A stretch of 64,000 nucleotides of DNA, taken from Ornithinibacillus massiliensis (GTDB lineage Bacteria > Bacillota > Bacilli > Bacillales > Amphibacillaceae). The position numbers and the translations under genes are program-made. Under the pieces are notes generated by a model. The model was not told the DNA's origin and did no database searches. It worked only from the letters and a program-made list of their open reading frames with translations. The stretch spans positions 62,001 to 126,000 of the forward strand of contig NZ_JAGXBY010000001.1 in the NCBI RefSeq assembly GCF_018310345.1, read 5' to 3'. This document shows, one piece after another, positions 39,939 through 48,322 of this stretch. How positions within the stretch are numbered: the stretch's first letter is position 1; each line of letters opens with the position of its first letter.

Positions 39939-42381
39939 ATTAGGGTACAGACTTTTAATTTCACGAAAAAGTTGGTTCATTTTATTGGTAACAACCATAG
40001 CTATTGTGCTGGCCAGTATAATAGCTGTTTCTACAGCATCCGAGTCCATTAAAATCGGATTGAAAGAACAGGCCTATTCCGATTATGGGGAGCATACACT
40101 TGTCTTATTAGATTCTATTGAATCAAAAGAAACTCTTAACGCAAATGGAGATATAAAGAAAATTGGCGGAATAGGGATTATGGGTAATATCGAGCTAAGG
40201 GATGAGTTTATCGCAACAGTTGGAACCTTGGATAAGCAGGCTTTGGAGATGGGAAGAATTGAACTATTAAATGGCTCATTTCCTAATAGGGAAAATGAAG
40301 TCGCAATTGAATCTTCTTACTTATCATTAGTTGACAAAAACTGGAAGATAGGAGAAAAGAAGATATTAAAGATAAATAATAAGGAGTTAGAGTTGATATT
40401 ATCGGGGATTGTTAAGGATTATTCAGCGAAGTGGACTGTTTCCAATAATGTTCAAAAAGGAGTTAATGATTTTCCAAATATTATTCTTTCAAATAAAAAC
40501 AAATTAGAGATTGAATCTCAGAATTTCTTAGTTCGATTAAATGGGAATAATGGAAATATTGATTCTATGCAAGAAAAGTCTTCTGATTTTTTAGTAGATC
40601 ATACTGGTTTTATTAATGAACGTCTATTTTATAACGGATTAACAAACTATCAGGAAATCGCAATAATATCGTTTGTTTTTCAAATAATAATTCTTTTAGG
40701 CTCTTTTGTTAGTATGTATTGTTTATTTTATTTTTTTAATATTAATCAGCAAAGAAAATTAGCTGTATTAAAAACTGTGGGATCGACCAATCTAAACTTG
40801 CTTAAATTGAACTTATATCAAATTTTTATTTTATTATTAATCGGTCTTTTTTTATCTTTACCATTGCTTTATTTCTTATATGTATGGATTATTAATAACA
40901 CTTTCAATATTAGTAATCTAAATCTATCAAACATTTTATATATCATAGTGATAGTAGTTATTTGTATTGTTGGAGTATTTTACATTACTTTACATAGCTC
41001 TTATTTATCGATTAATTTTATTAAAGATAGCTCAATTAATACATTACTAAAAGAGCCTCATTCTAACAACATAAAAACTAATAAAATACCAATTAAAGTT
41101 AATGATTTCACCATGAGAAAAGTTCTGAATCAGCTGCAGACTAAGCCTAAGCATTCTCTATTAGTGATACTCACTCTAACTTTATCAATTTTAATCATTA
41201 ACTTCTCTTTTTTTGTCGAAAAAGAGTCAGCTGGTATCTGGAATACGAAAATTGATTATTATTTAAATTCACAAGAGATTTATAGTTATGATGTAGTTAA
41301 CAACCTAACTGTCTTACATCAAGAGGGATTAACTTTTTCTCCGGAAGTAGTCTATCAACTTGAAGAAGATCCGAGTATAAAGTATTTAGAAAAAACGCCC
41401 TTTATGGTAGATGTACATCCTTTATTAAAAAAGGATTTATTAAACAATGCCATTAAAAATTGGTTAATCGAAAATAATTTTAGCGATGTAACTTATTATG
41501 ATGACTATATTATTCCTAACGTTAGATATGTTTTAGTTGATGAATCTGAGTTTTCAAAGTTATATCCAAATCTAGTATACGAAGACTTACTTGGAAAAGT
41601 TATTTTATATAACCCAGCTTATACACAAGAATTAGACTTAAATGAACTCAATGGAGAAGAATTAACCTTTATACAAAAAAAGAAAGAGGATTCAAGTTAT
41701 AAGACGAAGAACTGGGACTTTGAAATATTAAATATGTATAATGGACCGTTTACCTTGGAAATCAGCGAATCAATTGATATACAGTATACGGATTTCGTTG
41801 TTGTTATGGCAGAAGAAACCGCTATTGATGAGGGGTTGTTTTCGGGATATAATGAAATATCCATTTATCTAGAAGACCAAATAGGTAGAAAAGATATTGA
41901 ACAGCTCGAATCTGAATTGTCCGAAATTATCGCTCTTACACCAGGGAGCTTATACCAAAAGATTTCAACTCTTATAGAGGATGACAAACGTATATCGCTA
42001 TTCGTTGGATATTTGGGAAAACTAGCTTATCTCATTTCAGTCATCTTATCGATTGTAAGTACAACTGTTATTATCTTTAGTAAGTATAGAATGACAAAAA
42101 AAGAATGGGGAATTTATCTAACACTAGGGATGAAGAAAAAGGAAATATATTATCTATTATTATTGGAAATGCTCTTTTATATAATTATAGCAACTATTTT
42201 ATCTTTAATAGTATTTTCACTGACTCAACTTTTGGATAATTTATACCCTTATTTCTTCTACCTTCAATATTTTTGCTTGTCAGTCCTATTTATTTTATTT
42301 TTAATTATGATTGGATGGTATGTAATTGTAATAATAATCAAACATCAATCTATTTATTCTTTAATTCGGGAAGAAGAGTAA
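39931..42381 (+). CDS. ABC transporter permease, FtsX-like, duplicated
   Basis: Membrane protein of 816 residues. Segment 1 lies near residues 15-33, a large extracytoplasmic region follows, then a group of segments at about 245-355, another N-terminal-type segment near 410-428, a second large soluble domain, and a last group at about 690-805. This is two FtsX/MacB-type halves in one chain. With the ATPase it would form an exporter or a mechanotransmission-type complex, possibly for peptides or lipids; the substrate is unknown. Confidence 0.85.
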   Translation: MFKLGYRLLISRKSWFILLVTTIAIVLASIIAVSTASESIKIGLKEQAYSDYGEHTLVLLDSIESKETLNANGDIKKIGGIGIMGNIELRDEFIATVGTLDKQALEMGRIELLNGSFPNRENEVAIESSYLSLVDKNWKIGEKKILKINNKELELILSGIVKDYSAKWTVSNNVQKGVNDFPNIILSNKNKLEIESQNFLVRLNGNNGNIDSMQEKSSDFLVDHTGFINERLFYNGLTNYQEIAIISFVFQIIILLGSFVSMYCLFYFFNINQQRKLAVLKTVGSTNLNLLKLNLYQIFILLLIGLFLSLPLLYFLYVWIINNTFNISNLNLSNILYIIVIVVICIVGVFYITLHSSYLSINFIKDSSINTLLKEPHSNNIKTNKIPIKVNDFTMRKVLNQLQTKPKHSLLVILTLTLSILIINFSFFVEKESAGIWNTKIDYYLNSQEIYSYDVVNNLTVLHQEGLTFSPEVVYQLEEDPSIKYLEKTPFMVDVHPLLKKDLLNNAIKNWLIENNFSDVTYYDDYIIPNVRYVLVDESEFSKLYPNLVYEDLLGKVILYNPAYTQELDLNELNGEELTFIQKKKEDSSYKTKNWDFEILNMYNGPFTLEISESIDIQYTDFVVVMAEETAIDEGLFSGYNEISIYLEDQIGRKDIEQLESELSEIIALTPGSLYQKISTLIEDDKRISLFVGYLGKLAYLISVILSIVSTTVIIFSKYRMTKKEWGIYLTLGMKKKEIYYLLLLEMLFYIIIATILSLIVFSLTQLLDNLYPYFFYLQYFCLSVLFILFLIMIGWYVIVIIIKHQSIYSLIREEE

Positions 42382-42462
42382 AACTAGGGTTTAAACAATT
42401 TTACATGTCTCATGTTAGAATGCCAATCATATTTTAAACTCAGAATGGGAGTGGGAGATTAG

Positions 42463-42927
42463 ATGAAAAAAATATTCAGAATTGCTTTTAGTATAAGTTT
42501 CTTGTTTTATATAATTGCTTTGGTGTTTTTATTATTCTTAGATTCAAGAATTTATATTCGGCAAGACATATCGTTATTAAATTATATAAGGGAATCATCA
42601 AATTTAGTTCCATTTAAAACGATAACAACATATATTAAAGCTTTATTTGACCAAAGTATGAATATAGATATACCGATTAAAAATCTTGGGGGAAATTTAG
42701 TAATGTTTCTTCCACTGGGTATTTATCTTCCGCAATTCATAAATAAGTTAAGAGGAATAGGCCTGTTTTCAATTTTAATGGTAATGTTGTTCTTTATTAT
42801 TGAAGTATTACAACTAATAACAAGAACAGGAAGTTTTGATATTGATGATTTCTTATTAAATATGTTTGGAGCTTTAATAGGATTTGGAATATGGAAATCA
42901 AAAGTTGTTCAGAGAATATTGAAATAG
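42463..42927 (+). CDS. VanZ-like membrane protein
   Basis: Protein of 154 residues with four to five membrane segments. The pattern NLVPFKTI...NLGGNLVMFLPLGIYLPQF...FIIEVLQLITRTGSFDIDDFLLNMFGALIGF (cited in parts) is that of the VanZ family, linked to tolerance of glycopeptides and lipid-interacting agents. It lies 81 bp after the permease with its own RBS (GGGAGTGGGAG) and is likely co-inherited cargo of the insert. Confidence 0.85.
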   Translation: MKKIFRIAFSISFLFYIIALVFLLFLDSRIYIRQDISLLNYIRESSNLVPFKTITTYIKALFDQSMNIDIPIKNLGGNLVMFLPLGIYLPQFINKLRGIGLFSILMVMLFFIIEVLQLITRTGSFDIDDFLLNMFGALIGFGIWKSKVVQRILK

Positions 42928-42961
42928 TGTTTATATAAACATTTCCCGAGATACCTAGATT

Positions 42962-43004
42962 ATAATAACAAGGTGATGTGATTTATCATTGCCTTGTTAT
43001 TTAA
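42962..43004 (+). terminator. Terminator after the VanZ-like gene
   Basis: AATAACAAGG / CCTTGTTATT stem with a T-rich end. Confidence 0.7.
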
Positions 43005-43009
43005 ATAGT

Positions 43010-43385
43010 AAGATATAAAACAGGGTTATTGTTATCTGATGATTCTTAGCATACTAAAACTCATCGGGTCTTTCTAAGCCAAAGGATCAACTCTTCTGTA
43101 TTAAGTTGAACCATTTGAATAGATAAAAGAAACTCCTTTTGTCTCGTTAATAATTGCATAGATAATTTTTAAAAGTTTTGACTCAAAAGGATTAAGTTAA
43201 AATAAAAAGCAATCAAATAATCTATTTATTAGGAATGAAGAAAGATTTCTTTTTTCCGAGTTCAAATAATATTTGACTTTACTCCTCTTTTTATATATCA
43301 TAAATATTGCACATTACACACAAACACACAAAAGATATACACATAAATAAATAATCTTAATGAAGTGTCTCCACACAAGGCAAAT
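43010..43385. other. Right end of the ssb-rpsR insert, non-coding
   Basis: AT-rich stretch with no gene. At 43306-43345 it carries ACACA words (ATTACACACAAACACACAAAAG, cited in part; ATACACATA) that are the left-end TGTGTA words in inverted orientation. AATCTTAATG (43353-43362) is a direct copy of 37978-37987, and CTCCACACA (43369-43377) is the complement of the left-end TGTGTGGAG. Confidence 0.5.
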
Positions 43386-43387
43386 CA

Positions 43388-43415
43388 TTAACTTATGTCA
43401 ATTCAAAGGTATTAT
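43388..43415 (+). promoter_or_regulatory. Possible promoter for the displaced rpsR
   Basis: TTAACT, 16-nt spacer, TATTAT, 32 nt before the rpsR start. A local promoter would be needed, since the insert separates rpsR from its old operon. Confidence 0.45.
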
Positions 43416-43446
43416 AAATAAATTTAAGAACGAAGGAGGTATTTAG

Positions 43447-43680
43447 ATGGCAGCTCGTCGTGGACGCGGTGGTAAGCGCCGTAAAGTGTGTTTCTTTACA
43501 GCGAACGGTATTACACACATCGATTACAAAGACGTTGATCTTCTAAAACGTTTCATTTCTGAACGTGGAAAAATTCTTCCTCGTCGTGTAACTGGAACTT
43601 CTGCAAAATATCAACGTAAACTTACAATTGCAATTAAACGCGCTCGTCAAATGGCTTTATTACCATATGTGGCAGAGTAA
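43447..43680 (+). CDS. rpsR: 30S ribosomal protein S18
   Basis: Basic protein of 77 residues; [39 protein letters not shown] and the C terminus [14 protein letters not shown] are typical of S18. The RBS GAAGGAGG precedes the ATG. It should follow ssb directly; here 5.6 kb of foreign-looking DNA intervenes, so it needs its own promoter and may have lost S6:S18 leader control. Confidence 0.97.
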   Translation: MAARRGRGGKRRKVCFFTANGITHIDYKDVDLLKRFISERGKILPRRVTGTSAKYQRKLTIAIKRARQMALLPYVAE

Positions 43681-43696
43681 CTTTTGGATTTTTGAT

Positions 43697-43733
43697 TAAG
43701 AAGACATCCCAAAATGGGTGTCTTCTTTTTTTA
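43697..43733 (+). terminator. Terminator after rpsR
   Basis: GAAGACATCCCA / TGGGTGTCTTC stem followed by TTTTTTT. A group II intron-like sequence starts at its T run. Confidence 0.88.
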
Positions 43734-43852
43734 GTGTGCCAGGCATGCACACATTCTCTAGGGTTGAAGTCCCGAATCACGAAGGCAGTAGTAGTGATTA
43801 GCTTAAGACAAGGGTGTCTAGGGTGACCTAGAATATGAATAAGGAATTTGAG
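43734..43852 (+). mobile_element. 5' fragment of a group II intron
   Basis: It starts GTGTGCCAGGCATGCACAC and continues with AGGGTTGAAGTCCCGAATCACG, GGCAGTAGTAGTGATTAGC and ACAAGGGTGTCTAGGGTGACC (cited in parts), which match the ordered conserved blocks of group II intron domain I. No reverse transcriptase or domains V-VI follow. The position directly after a rho-independent terminator is the insertion habit of bacterial class C introns. Confidence 0.6.
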
Positions 43853-44638
43853 AAAAGTATAGATGACCTGCGTGGAAAGGTTATAAACAAATTAAAATTA
43901 AACGAAACTATGGACAATATTATAATTTCAATCTATTTATATGAAACAGACTTAGATAAATTTGCTGATGTCTACAATTCGTTTTTAAGTGTTTATTGCG
44001 GATGAATTGAGCCGCTTATGCGTAGTTTTGAGCCACCGAATGCGGAACATTGAGCCACCATTTGCGGTGCGAGAGCCACTAATAGTACAACTAATCTTAA
44101 ATTATAGAGTCAGAGCCATAGCGGAGCTACTTGCCATTGACTGTAACGCCCGTTTCTTTGCTTTTGCTGGAAGGGGGCGGGGCCCCCACCAGCGAATGCT
44201 TAGAATCGGCTTGTCCGTGTTATCATACTTTAGCAGGTGTGCCTCTTTGGCATTATTTGTGACAAACCTGCAATTGTTCCTCAAAACGGACAAAAGTTAA
44301 GTCAATGGTGGCGGACTACAGTACCTATGCTAATTATGGCAAAGCGTTGGCGATGGTTCTCCCTTCCGCAATTACTGGCTCAAACGTCCGCATACAGTGG
44401 CTCAAAACTTCGCACTTCTGGCTCAATCTGTCCGCAATACTCATTAAGAAACATATTATCTTTAATTAACTATCTATATACTGAAAAGCATTATAACAAA
44501 GCAAGAAATATGGTATCACTTTATTTTTCACTTTATATTGATGGAGAACCTAACCTAAGGAATAATTTTATGAAGAGCTTAAATGAATTCTTGGCATCAC
44601 TAGACACCAATCTATATCTTCTTCTAAAATACTTTTAA
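43835..44638 (+). pseudogene. Unknown gene interrupted by a miniature IS
   Basis: If the element 43990-44443 and one 5-bp TTAAG copy are removed, the frame from ATG 43835 runs without a break to TAA 44636-44638, giving 114 residues (N-terminal part FEKSIDDLRGKVINKLKLNE; after the junction NILSLINYLYTEKHYNKARN). The product is hydrophilic and helical and of unknown family. The apparent start overlaps the intron fragment, so the true 5' end may be missing. As it stands the gene is broken. Confidence 0.6.
43990..44443. mobile_element. IS21-type miniature element, 454 bp
   Basis: The ends are TG...CA, flanked by the 5-bp direct repeat TTAAG (43985-43989 and 44444-44448). Each end has four tandem 22-bp repeats with the common pattern TGCGG...TTGAGCCA: left at 43994, 44016, 44038 and 44060; right, inverted, ending at 44439, 44417, 44395 and 44373. 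Multiple terminal repeats of this kind are typical of the IS21 (istA/istB) family. No transposase gene is present, so this is a non-autonomous derivative. The interior contains a GC-rich hairpin (GGGGGC/GCCCCC). Confidence 0.85.
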
Positions 44639-45149
44639 AATCATAAACTACATTGAAGAACTAGAAAACGCTTTTGTTTTAGACCAAGATAATCATGCTG
44701 AATTTATTAATACCTATTACCAAAAGTTACAACCGAAAACTGGACCTAATACTCTTAAACATGCTATTTCCAAGTTAATTGCTGATTATGCAATAGAAAA
44801 CACGGATCTTCATATTATTGCCAGTAGTGCAAATCGTACTAGAAAAGGTAGAAAGTATTTGCTTGAAGAAGTTTATGATAAAGATAAATTTATCCGTATA
44901 TTGGTTCATTTCGATATTGCCGATGAAATTCTAAAAGAACGGGTAATTAATAGTAAACGTAATACCAATATATTTAGAAGTGCCTATTCAAATTTTGAGC
45001 AGGTGCTTATTCGGCAACAAGCTGAATCTTTACATGAAGATGTAGTTGACCCAGAAAAAGGGGAAGGAGACTATTTATTTGTAATTAAAGATGACAAAGA
45101 AGTTAATTCCGTTATTAAAGAAATTATTAACATTTCTAAAAGTAAATGA
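44628..45149 (+). pseudogene. 5'-truncated kinase-like protein
   Basis: An open frame without a start from 44628 to the stop at 45147-45149 encodes about 173 residues: ELENAFVLDQDNHAEFINTY, LHIIASSANRTRKGRKYL, FIRILVHFDIADEILKERV and a C-terminal EGDYLFVIKDD. This looks like the C-terminal part of a small P-loop nucleotide kinase (zeta-toxin or AAA-kinase type), but the Walker A segment is absent. An internal ATG at 44859 would give only 96 residues. The family call is tentative. Confidence 0.5.
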
Positions 45150-45286
45150 TGACCTTTTGTATTTATAATAAAGTACTTATTGCGGGTGCTTTTTTAGATG
45201 AAGAGCATGGGGTTATAACAAGCAGATCTGGATAAAACAAACGAAGATGTCACATTCTAGTTATAAACTATATTGGAGTGAGCATC

Positions 45287-45712
45287 TTGAAAAAAGTGAT
45301 TGTCTTCCTTACGTTCCTAATGATAATTGCTACTAATTACTACTTAGTTAATGCTAAATCTCAAGAGCAAAAGGAAATTAAACCTTATGCTGAAGACTGG
45401 TATGTTACACCAGAAGATATTATTTGGGATATTATTTTTCCAGTTATTGATAAAAGGGTAATAAAAGAGTATGGAGGGAAAGATAATTCCGGTTTTGGGT
45501 GGGGGAAACAAAGGATTGTCGATATCGTTTATAACAACAACCATTCTTATGATATTTCTATAAGGATTCAAGTACCTGACAATAACCCTCTTAAATATAT
45601 AGAAGACTTGGTTAAAGTAAGGGTATCTCCACCTTGTGATAGCCCAAAGATTAATTGTAAACATAGTTTTAGTGTAGAAGTGCTAGAGTACAAACATTTA
45701 ACACAAGAATAA
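45287..45712 (+). CDS. Secreted protein, DUF3888-like
   Basis: Protein of 141 residues from TTG 45287 (GGAG 8 nt before; GTG 45278 is an alternative). The N-terminal signal peptide (KKVIVFLTFLMIIATNYYLVNA) lacks a lipobox. The mature part has the arrangement DIIFPVIDKRVIKEYGG, GWGKQRIVDIVYNN and YDISIRIQV, similar to DUF3888 proteins of Bacilli. A pair of Cys in PPCDSPKINC could form a disulphide. The function is unknown. Confidence 0.6.
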   Translation: MKKVIVFLTFLMIIATNYYLVNAKSQEQKEIKPYAEDWYVTPEDIIWDIIFPVIDKRVIKEYGGKDNSGFGWGKQRIVDIVYNNNHSYDISIRIQVPDNNPLKYIEDLVKVRVSPPCDSPKINCKHSFSVEVLEYKHLTQE

Positions 45713-45719
45713 ATAGAAA

Positions 45720-45752
45720 AGGTGTTGCCATAATTGGTAGCACCTTATTATA
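45720..45752 (+). terminator. Terminator after the DUF3888-like gene
   Basis: AAGGTG-TGCCA / TGGTAGCACCTT stem followed by ATTAT; the T run is weak. Confidence 0.55.
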
Positions 45753-45919
45753 TAAATAGCTATTCAACAGTCTGATTTTAGAATATATTTTCGGAATATT
45801 ATGCTATTATTTGTTTATAGTAATTTTACACCAATGATTCGGTTAGTTGAAGAAGAGTATAATGTATGGAAATTTATTATTTGGAAGGTGAAAATAATAC
45901 GCAAAAGGAATGATTAAAA

Positions 45920-45973
45920 GTGAAAATTTCAAGAAATCCAGATACAATACATCAACCAGTGGCTTCTTACTAG
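45920..45973 (+). pseudogene. RidA-family start fragment
   Basis: GTG 45920 reads KISRNPDTIHQPVASY and then a stop at 45971. This resembles the conserved N terminus of Rid-family proteins (RNP..IH.P...Y). Nothing further of the family is found downstream. A short match, so low confidence. Apart from it, 45753-46090 shows no gene. Confidence 0.35.
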
Positions 45974-46090
45974 TACACTACTTTAACAGTGGGCAATGAT
46001 ATTTTTTATCAGAGCAAGTTACTTTAAACTTTTGCAACTTAAAAGACGTGCTGTTTTTTGCACGCCTTTCTGTAACCGCACTAATGAAAA

Positions 46091-46546
46091 TTACTTTTCC
46101 AATTGCCATTTTAACATATTATTTTCTGAGCCAATTCGCTTCATCTGTAACTTTTCTAGCACTCTTATTGAAGGGGCGTTATCAACAAGACATTCAGCAA
46201 CTATCTTCGTTACGTTTTTATTTGAAAAAGCCCACTCTACAAGTTTTTGAACAGCTTCCGTTGCATAGCCTTTCCCTTGTGCGGAAGGTACAATTCCATA
46301 TCCAATTTCAACGGTGTTTGCTGAGTTAGGTTTTCCCTTAAAACCAATATCACCAATAATGTTGTTATTTTCTTGATCTATCACAAACCATACACCCCAA
46401 CCCAATAGAGTAGGATCTTCTCTTAGTTCTCCTAAGTACATATTTATATGTTGACCCATTTCATATTCTTTTGACGTGCTTAACATGGATATTGACACTT
46501 TGGTACAAGGAATTAATTTTAGTCTTTCTGTTAGTAATTCCATCAT
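46091..46546 (-). CDS. GNAT acetyltransferase (RimJ/RimL type)
   Basis: Protein of 151 residues starting MELLTERLKLIPC, typical of RimL-like N-acetyltransferases. The acetyl-CoA loop is IVPSAQGKGYATEAVQKL, followed by CLVDNAPSIRVLEKLQMKRIG. It would transfer acetyl from acetyl-CoA to an amine; the substrate cannot be told. The start is ATG 46546 or 46543 after AAAAGGGG. It is in a non-core segment between rpsR and yybS. Confidence 0.9.
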   Translation of the reverse strand: MMELLTERLKLIPCTKVSISMLSTSKEYEMGQHINMYLGELREDPTLLGWGVWFVIDQENNNIIGDIGFKGKPNSANTVEIGYGIVPSAQGKGYATEAVQKLVEWAFSNKNVTKIVAECLVDNAPSIRVLEKLQMKRIGSENNMLKWQLEK

Positions 46547-46645
46547 TTATCCCCTTTTGAGTTTTCCAAAGTGGTAATGGACAACCAATATGTATTACTC
46601 ATTTGTATAGTATGACAAGTAGGAATCATTTATTTGAGCATTTAT

Positions 46646-47131
46646 TTAAGACATCATTCTCTTCGGATAAACCTTAATAATGGTAAACAACAGCACGAGA
46701 GTCCAAACTAAAGATAACAATAAATACGTATCTTCAATTGGGTAAATTAGGGCCACTACCGTATAAAGTATAAACGGGATTGTTGTCGTATACGCAATCA
46801 TCTTCCATAAAATTTGTAGCTTTAGCTTACGGTGCATAAGCCTCGCAACCCATGTAAAGAGATAGCCAAGGAAGGTAATAAATAGAAATACCATAATCGT
46901 TAACGGCAAATAGTAAAAAATAAAGAAGTAAATGAGTTTAAAAATGACATTCATATCAGAGCCTATCCCGGTAGATCTAGTTAGCTGATCAATTAAAGAA
47001 GGAATAGAAACAATGAACAGCAAAATAAACATATAAAAAACCGTTATATCCATCGGAATTCGGTTTAATTGAAAGACAACCTGTTTTGCTGGGAGCTTGA
47101 TACTTAATAGAAATGTTTTCCATAAAAGCAT
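46646..47131 (-). CDS. Membrane protein of unknown function
   Basis: From ATG 47131 (AAAGGATTG upstream) it has 161 residues; the frame is open 42 codons further but without a good RBS, and an AT-rich promoter-like region (TATAAT) lies within that extension. Four to five membrane segments are visible (about 27-45, 68-95, 110-130, 135-155). It loosely resembles DUF1189/YIP1-type proteins, but I cannot assign a family. It is monocistronic. Confidence 0.6.
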   Translation of the reverse strand: MLLWKTFLLSIKLPAKQVVFQLNRIPMDITVFYMFILLFIVSIPSLIDQLTRSTGIGSDMNVIFKLIYFFIFYYLPLTIMVFLFITFLGYLFTWVARLMHRKLKLQILWKMIAYTTTIPFILYTVVALIYPIEDTYLLLSLVWTLVLLFTIIKVYPKRMMS

Positions 47132-47343
47132 TATTTTCAATCCTTTAAATATGGTTTCCTTTATATTATAATGGAAGTTGTCATATAAAGCTTGAACAAT
47201 TACCGAATTTTCTTCTTCTACTTCACCAATGCCCTCATTATAGAAGCAATCGCTCAAAGATACTCAGTTCTATTACCAGTTACACAATTAAACATGTTAT
47301 CATATTATAATAAACTTTTTTTAAAGCATGAGGTGCATATTGG

Positions 47344-48276
47344 ATGAATAAATCAAGACAATTAAGAGATGGAGCACTACTCACAGCGATATATATCGTA
47401 TTATTATTAGTATCTATTTTTATTCCGGTATTATCAGTAATTACGATGCTATTACTAGCTGTTCCATTTATTATTTTTGCCGCTAAATATGATTGGAAGC
47501 CTTCCTTGATTATGCTAGGGGTTGCGACCATATTATCGATACTGTTTGCTTCTATTATGGTGTTACCTATACCAATCGTTGTGGGAATAGGTGGTGTCAT
47601 GATAGGAACCGCGATTCATCGTGAATTAACCCCATATGAAACATGGGCAAGGGGAACGATTGGATTTGCTGTAGGTCTGCTCTTGACCTTTGTGTTTTTG
47701 CTTTCCGTACTAAATATAAATGTAATAGAGGAATTTTCTCAACAAGCAGATGAGGTATTAGAATTAAGTAAAGATATGGCTAATCAGCTTGGAATGGAAG
47801 CAGACGCAGAGTTTACTGTCATGGAGCAGCAGTTGAATTTGTATAAACAACTTGTACCTGTATTTGTTGTGCTTGCTTCTCTTTTACTGGCACTATTAAA
47901 TCAGTGGGTTAGCTATAAAATCCTAAATCGATTGGAAAAACAGCGACTACGCTTTCCAAAGTTCAGAAATCTGCGCTTTCCAACAGCAATACTTTGGATT
48001 TACTTGTTAGCAATGATTTTGATATTATTCCAAGGTGAGCAAGATGGAACATTGGTTGTTGCCTTACAAAATGTCATGATGCTTACTGGATTGTTCATGG
48101 CGATACAAGGATTTTCCTTTATTTTCTTTATTTCCCATCATAAAAACATATCGATTGCCATCCCAATTGTGCTGGTGGTTGTAACGTTGATATTTGCACC
48201 ATTACTTTTTCCGTTGGTACGAATCTTGGGTATAATTGATTTAGGGTTTGGACTAAGAGACCGTATGGTAAAATAG
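47344..48276 (+). CDS. yybS: YybS family membrane protein (DUF2232)
   Basis: Protein of 310 residues with about eight membrane segments; it starts with RQLRDGALLTAIYIVLL and carries a soluble loop between the fourth and fifth segments. It matches YybS (DUF2232), which lies just before gdpP in Bacilli. It may be an S-component-like transporter fold, but its function is unproven. It is cotranscribed with gdpP, rplI and dnaB. Confidence 0.88.
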   Translation: MNKSRQLRDGALLTAIYIVLLLVSIFIPVLSVITMLLLAVPFIIFAAKYDWKPSLIMLGVATILSILFASIMVLPIPIVVGIGGVMIGTAIHRELTPYETWARGTIGFAVGLLLTFVFLLSVLNINVIEEFSQQADEVLELSKDMANQLGMEADAEFTVMEQQLNLYKQLVPVFVVLASLLLALLNQWVSYKILNRLEKQRLRFPKFRNLRFPTAILWIYLLAMILILFQGEQDGTLVVALQNVMMLTGLFMAIQGFSFIFFISHHKNISIAIPIVLVVVTLIFAPLLFPLVRILGIIDLGFGLRDRMVK

Positions 48277-48322
48277 AAGTGAATTATTATACTAGCGCTC
48301 ATTAATAGGAGCTGAATGTTCA

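Noticed and set aside
43989..44300. 103-residue and 63-residue frames inside the IS21-type element
   Set aside because: They run through the terminal repeats, match no transposase motif and have no RBS.
45996..46329. Plus-strand frames opposite the GNAT gene
   Set aside because: They are antisense to a well-recognised acetyltransferase coding sequence.
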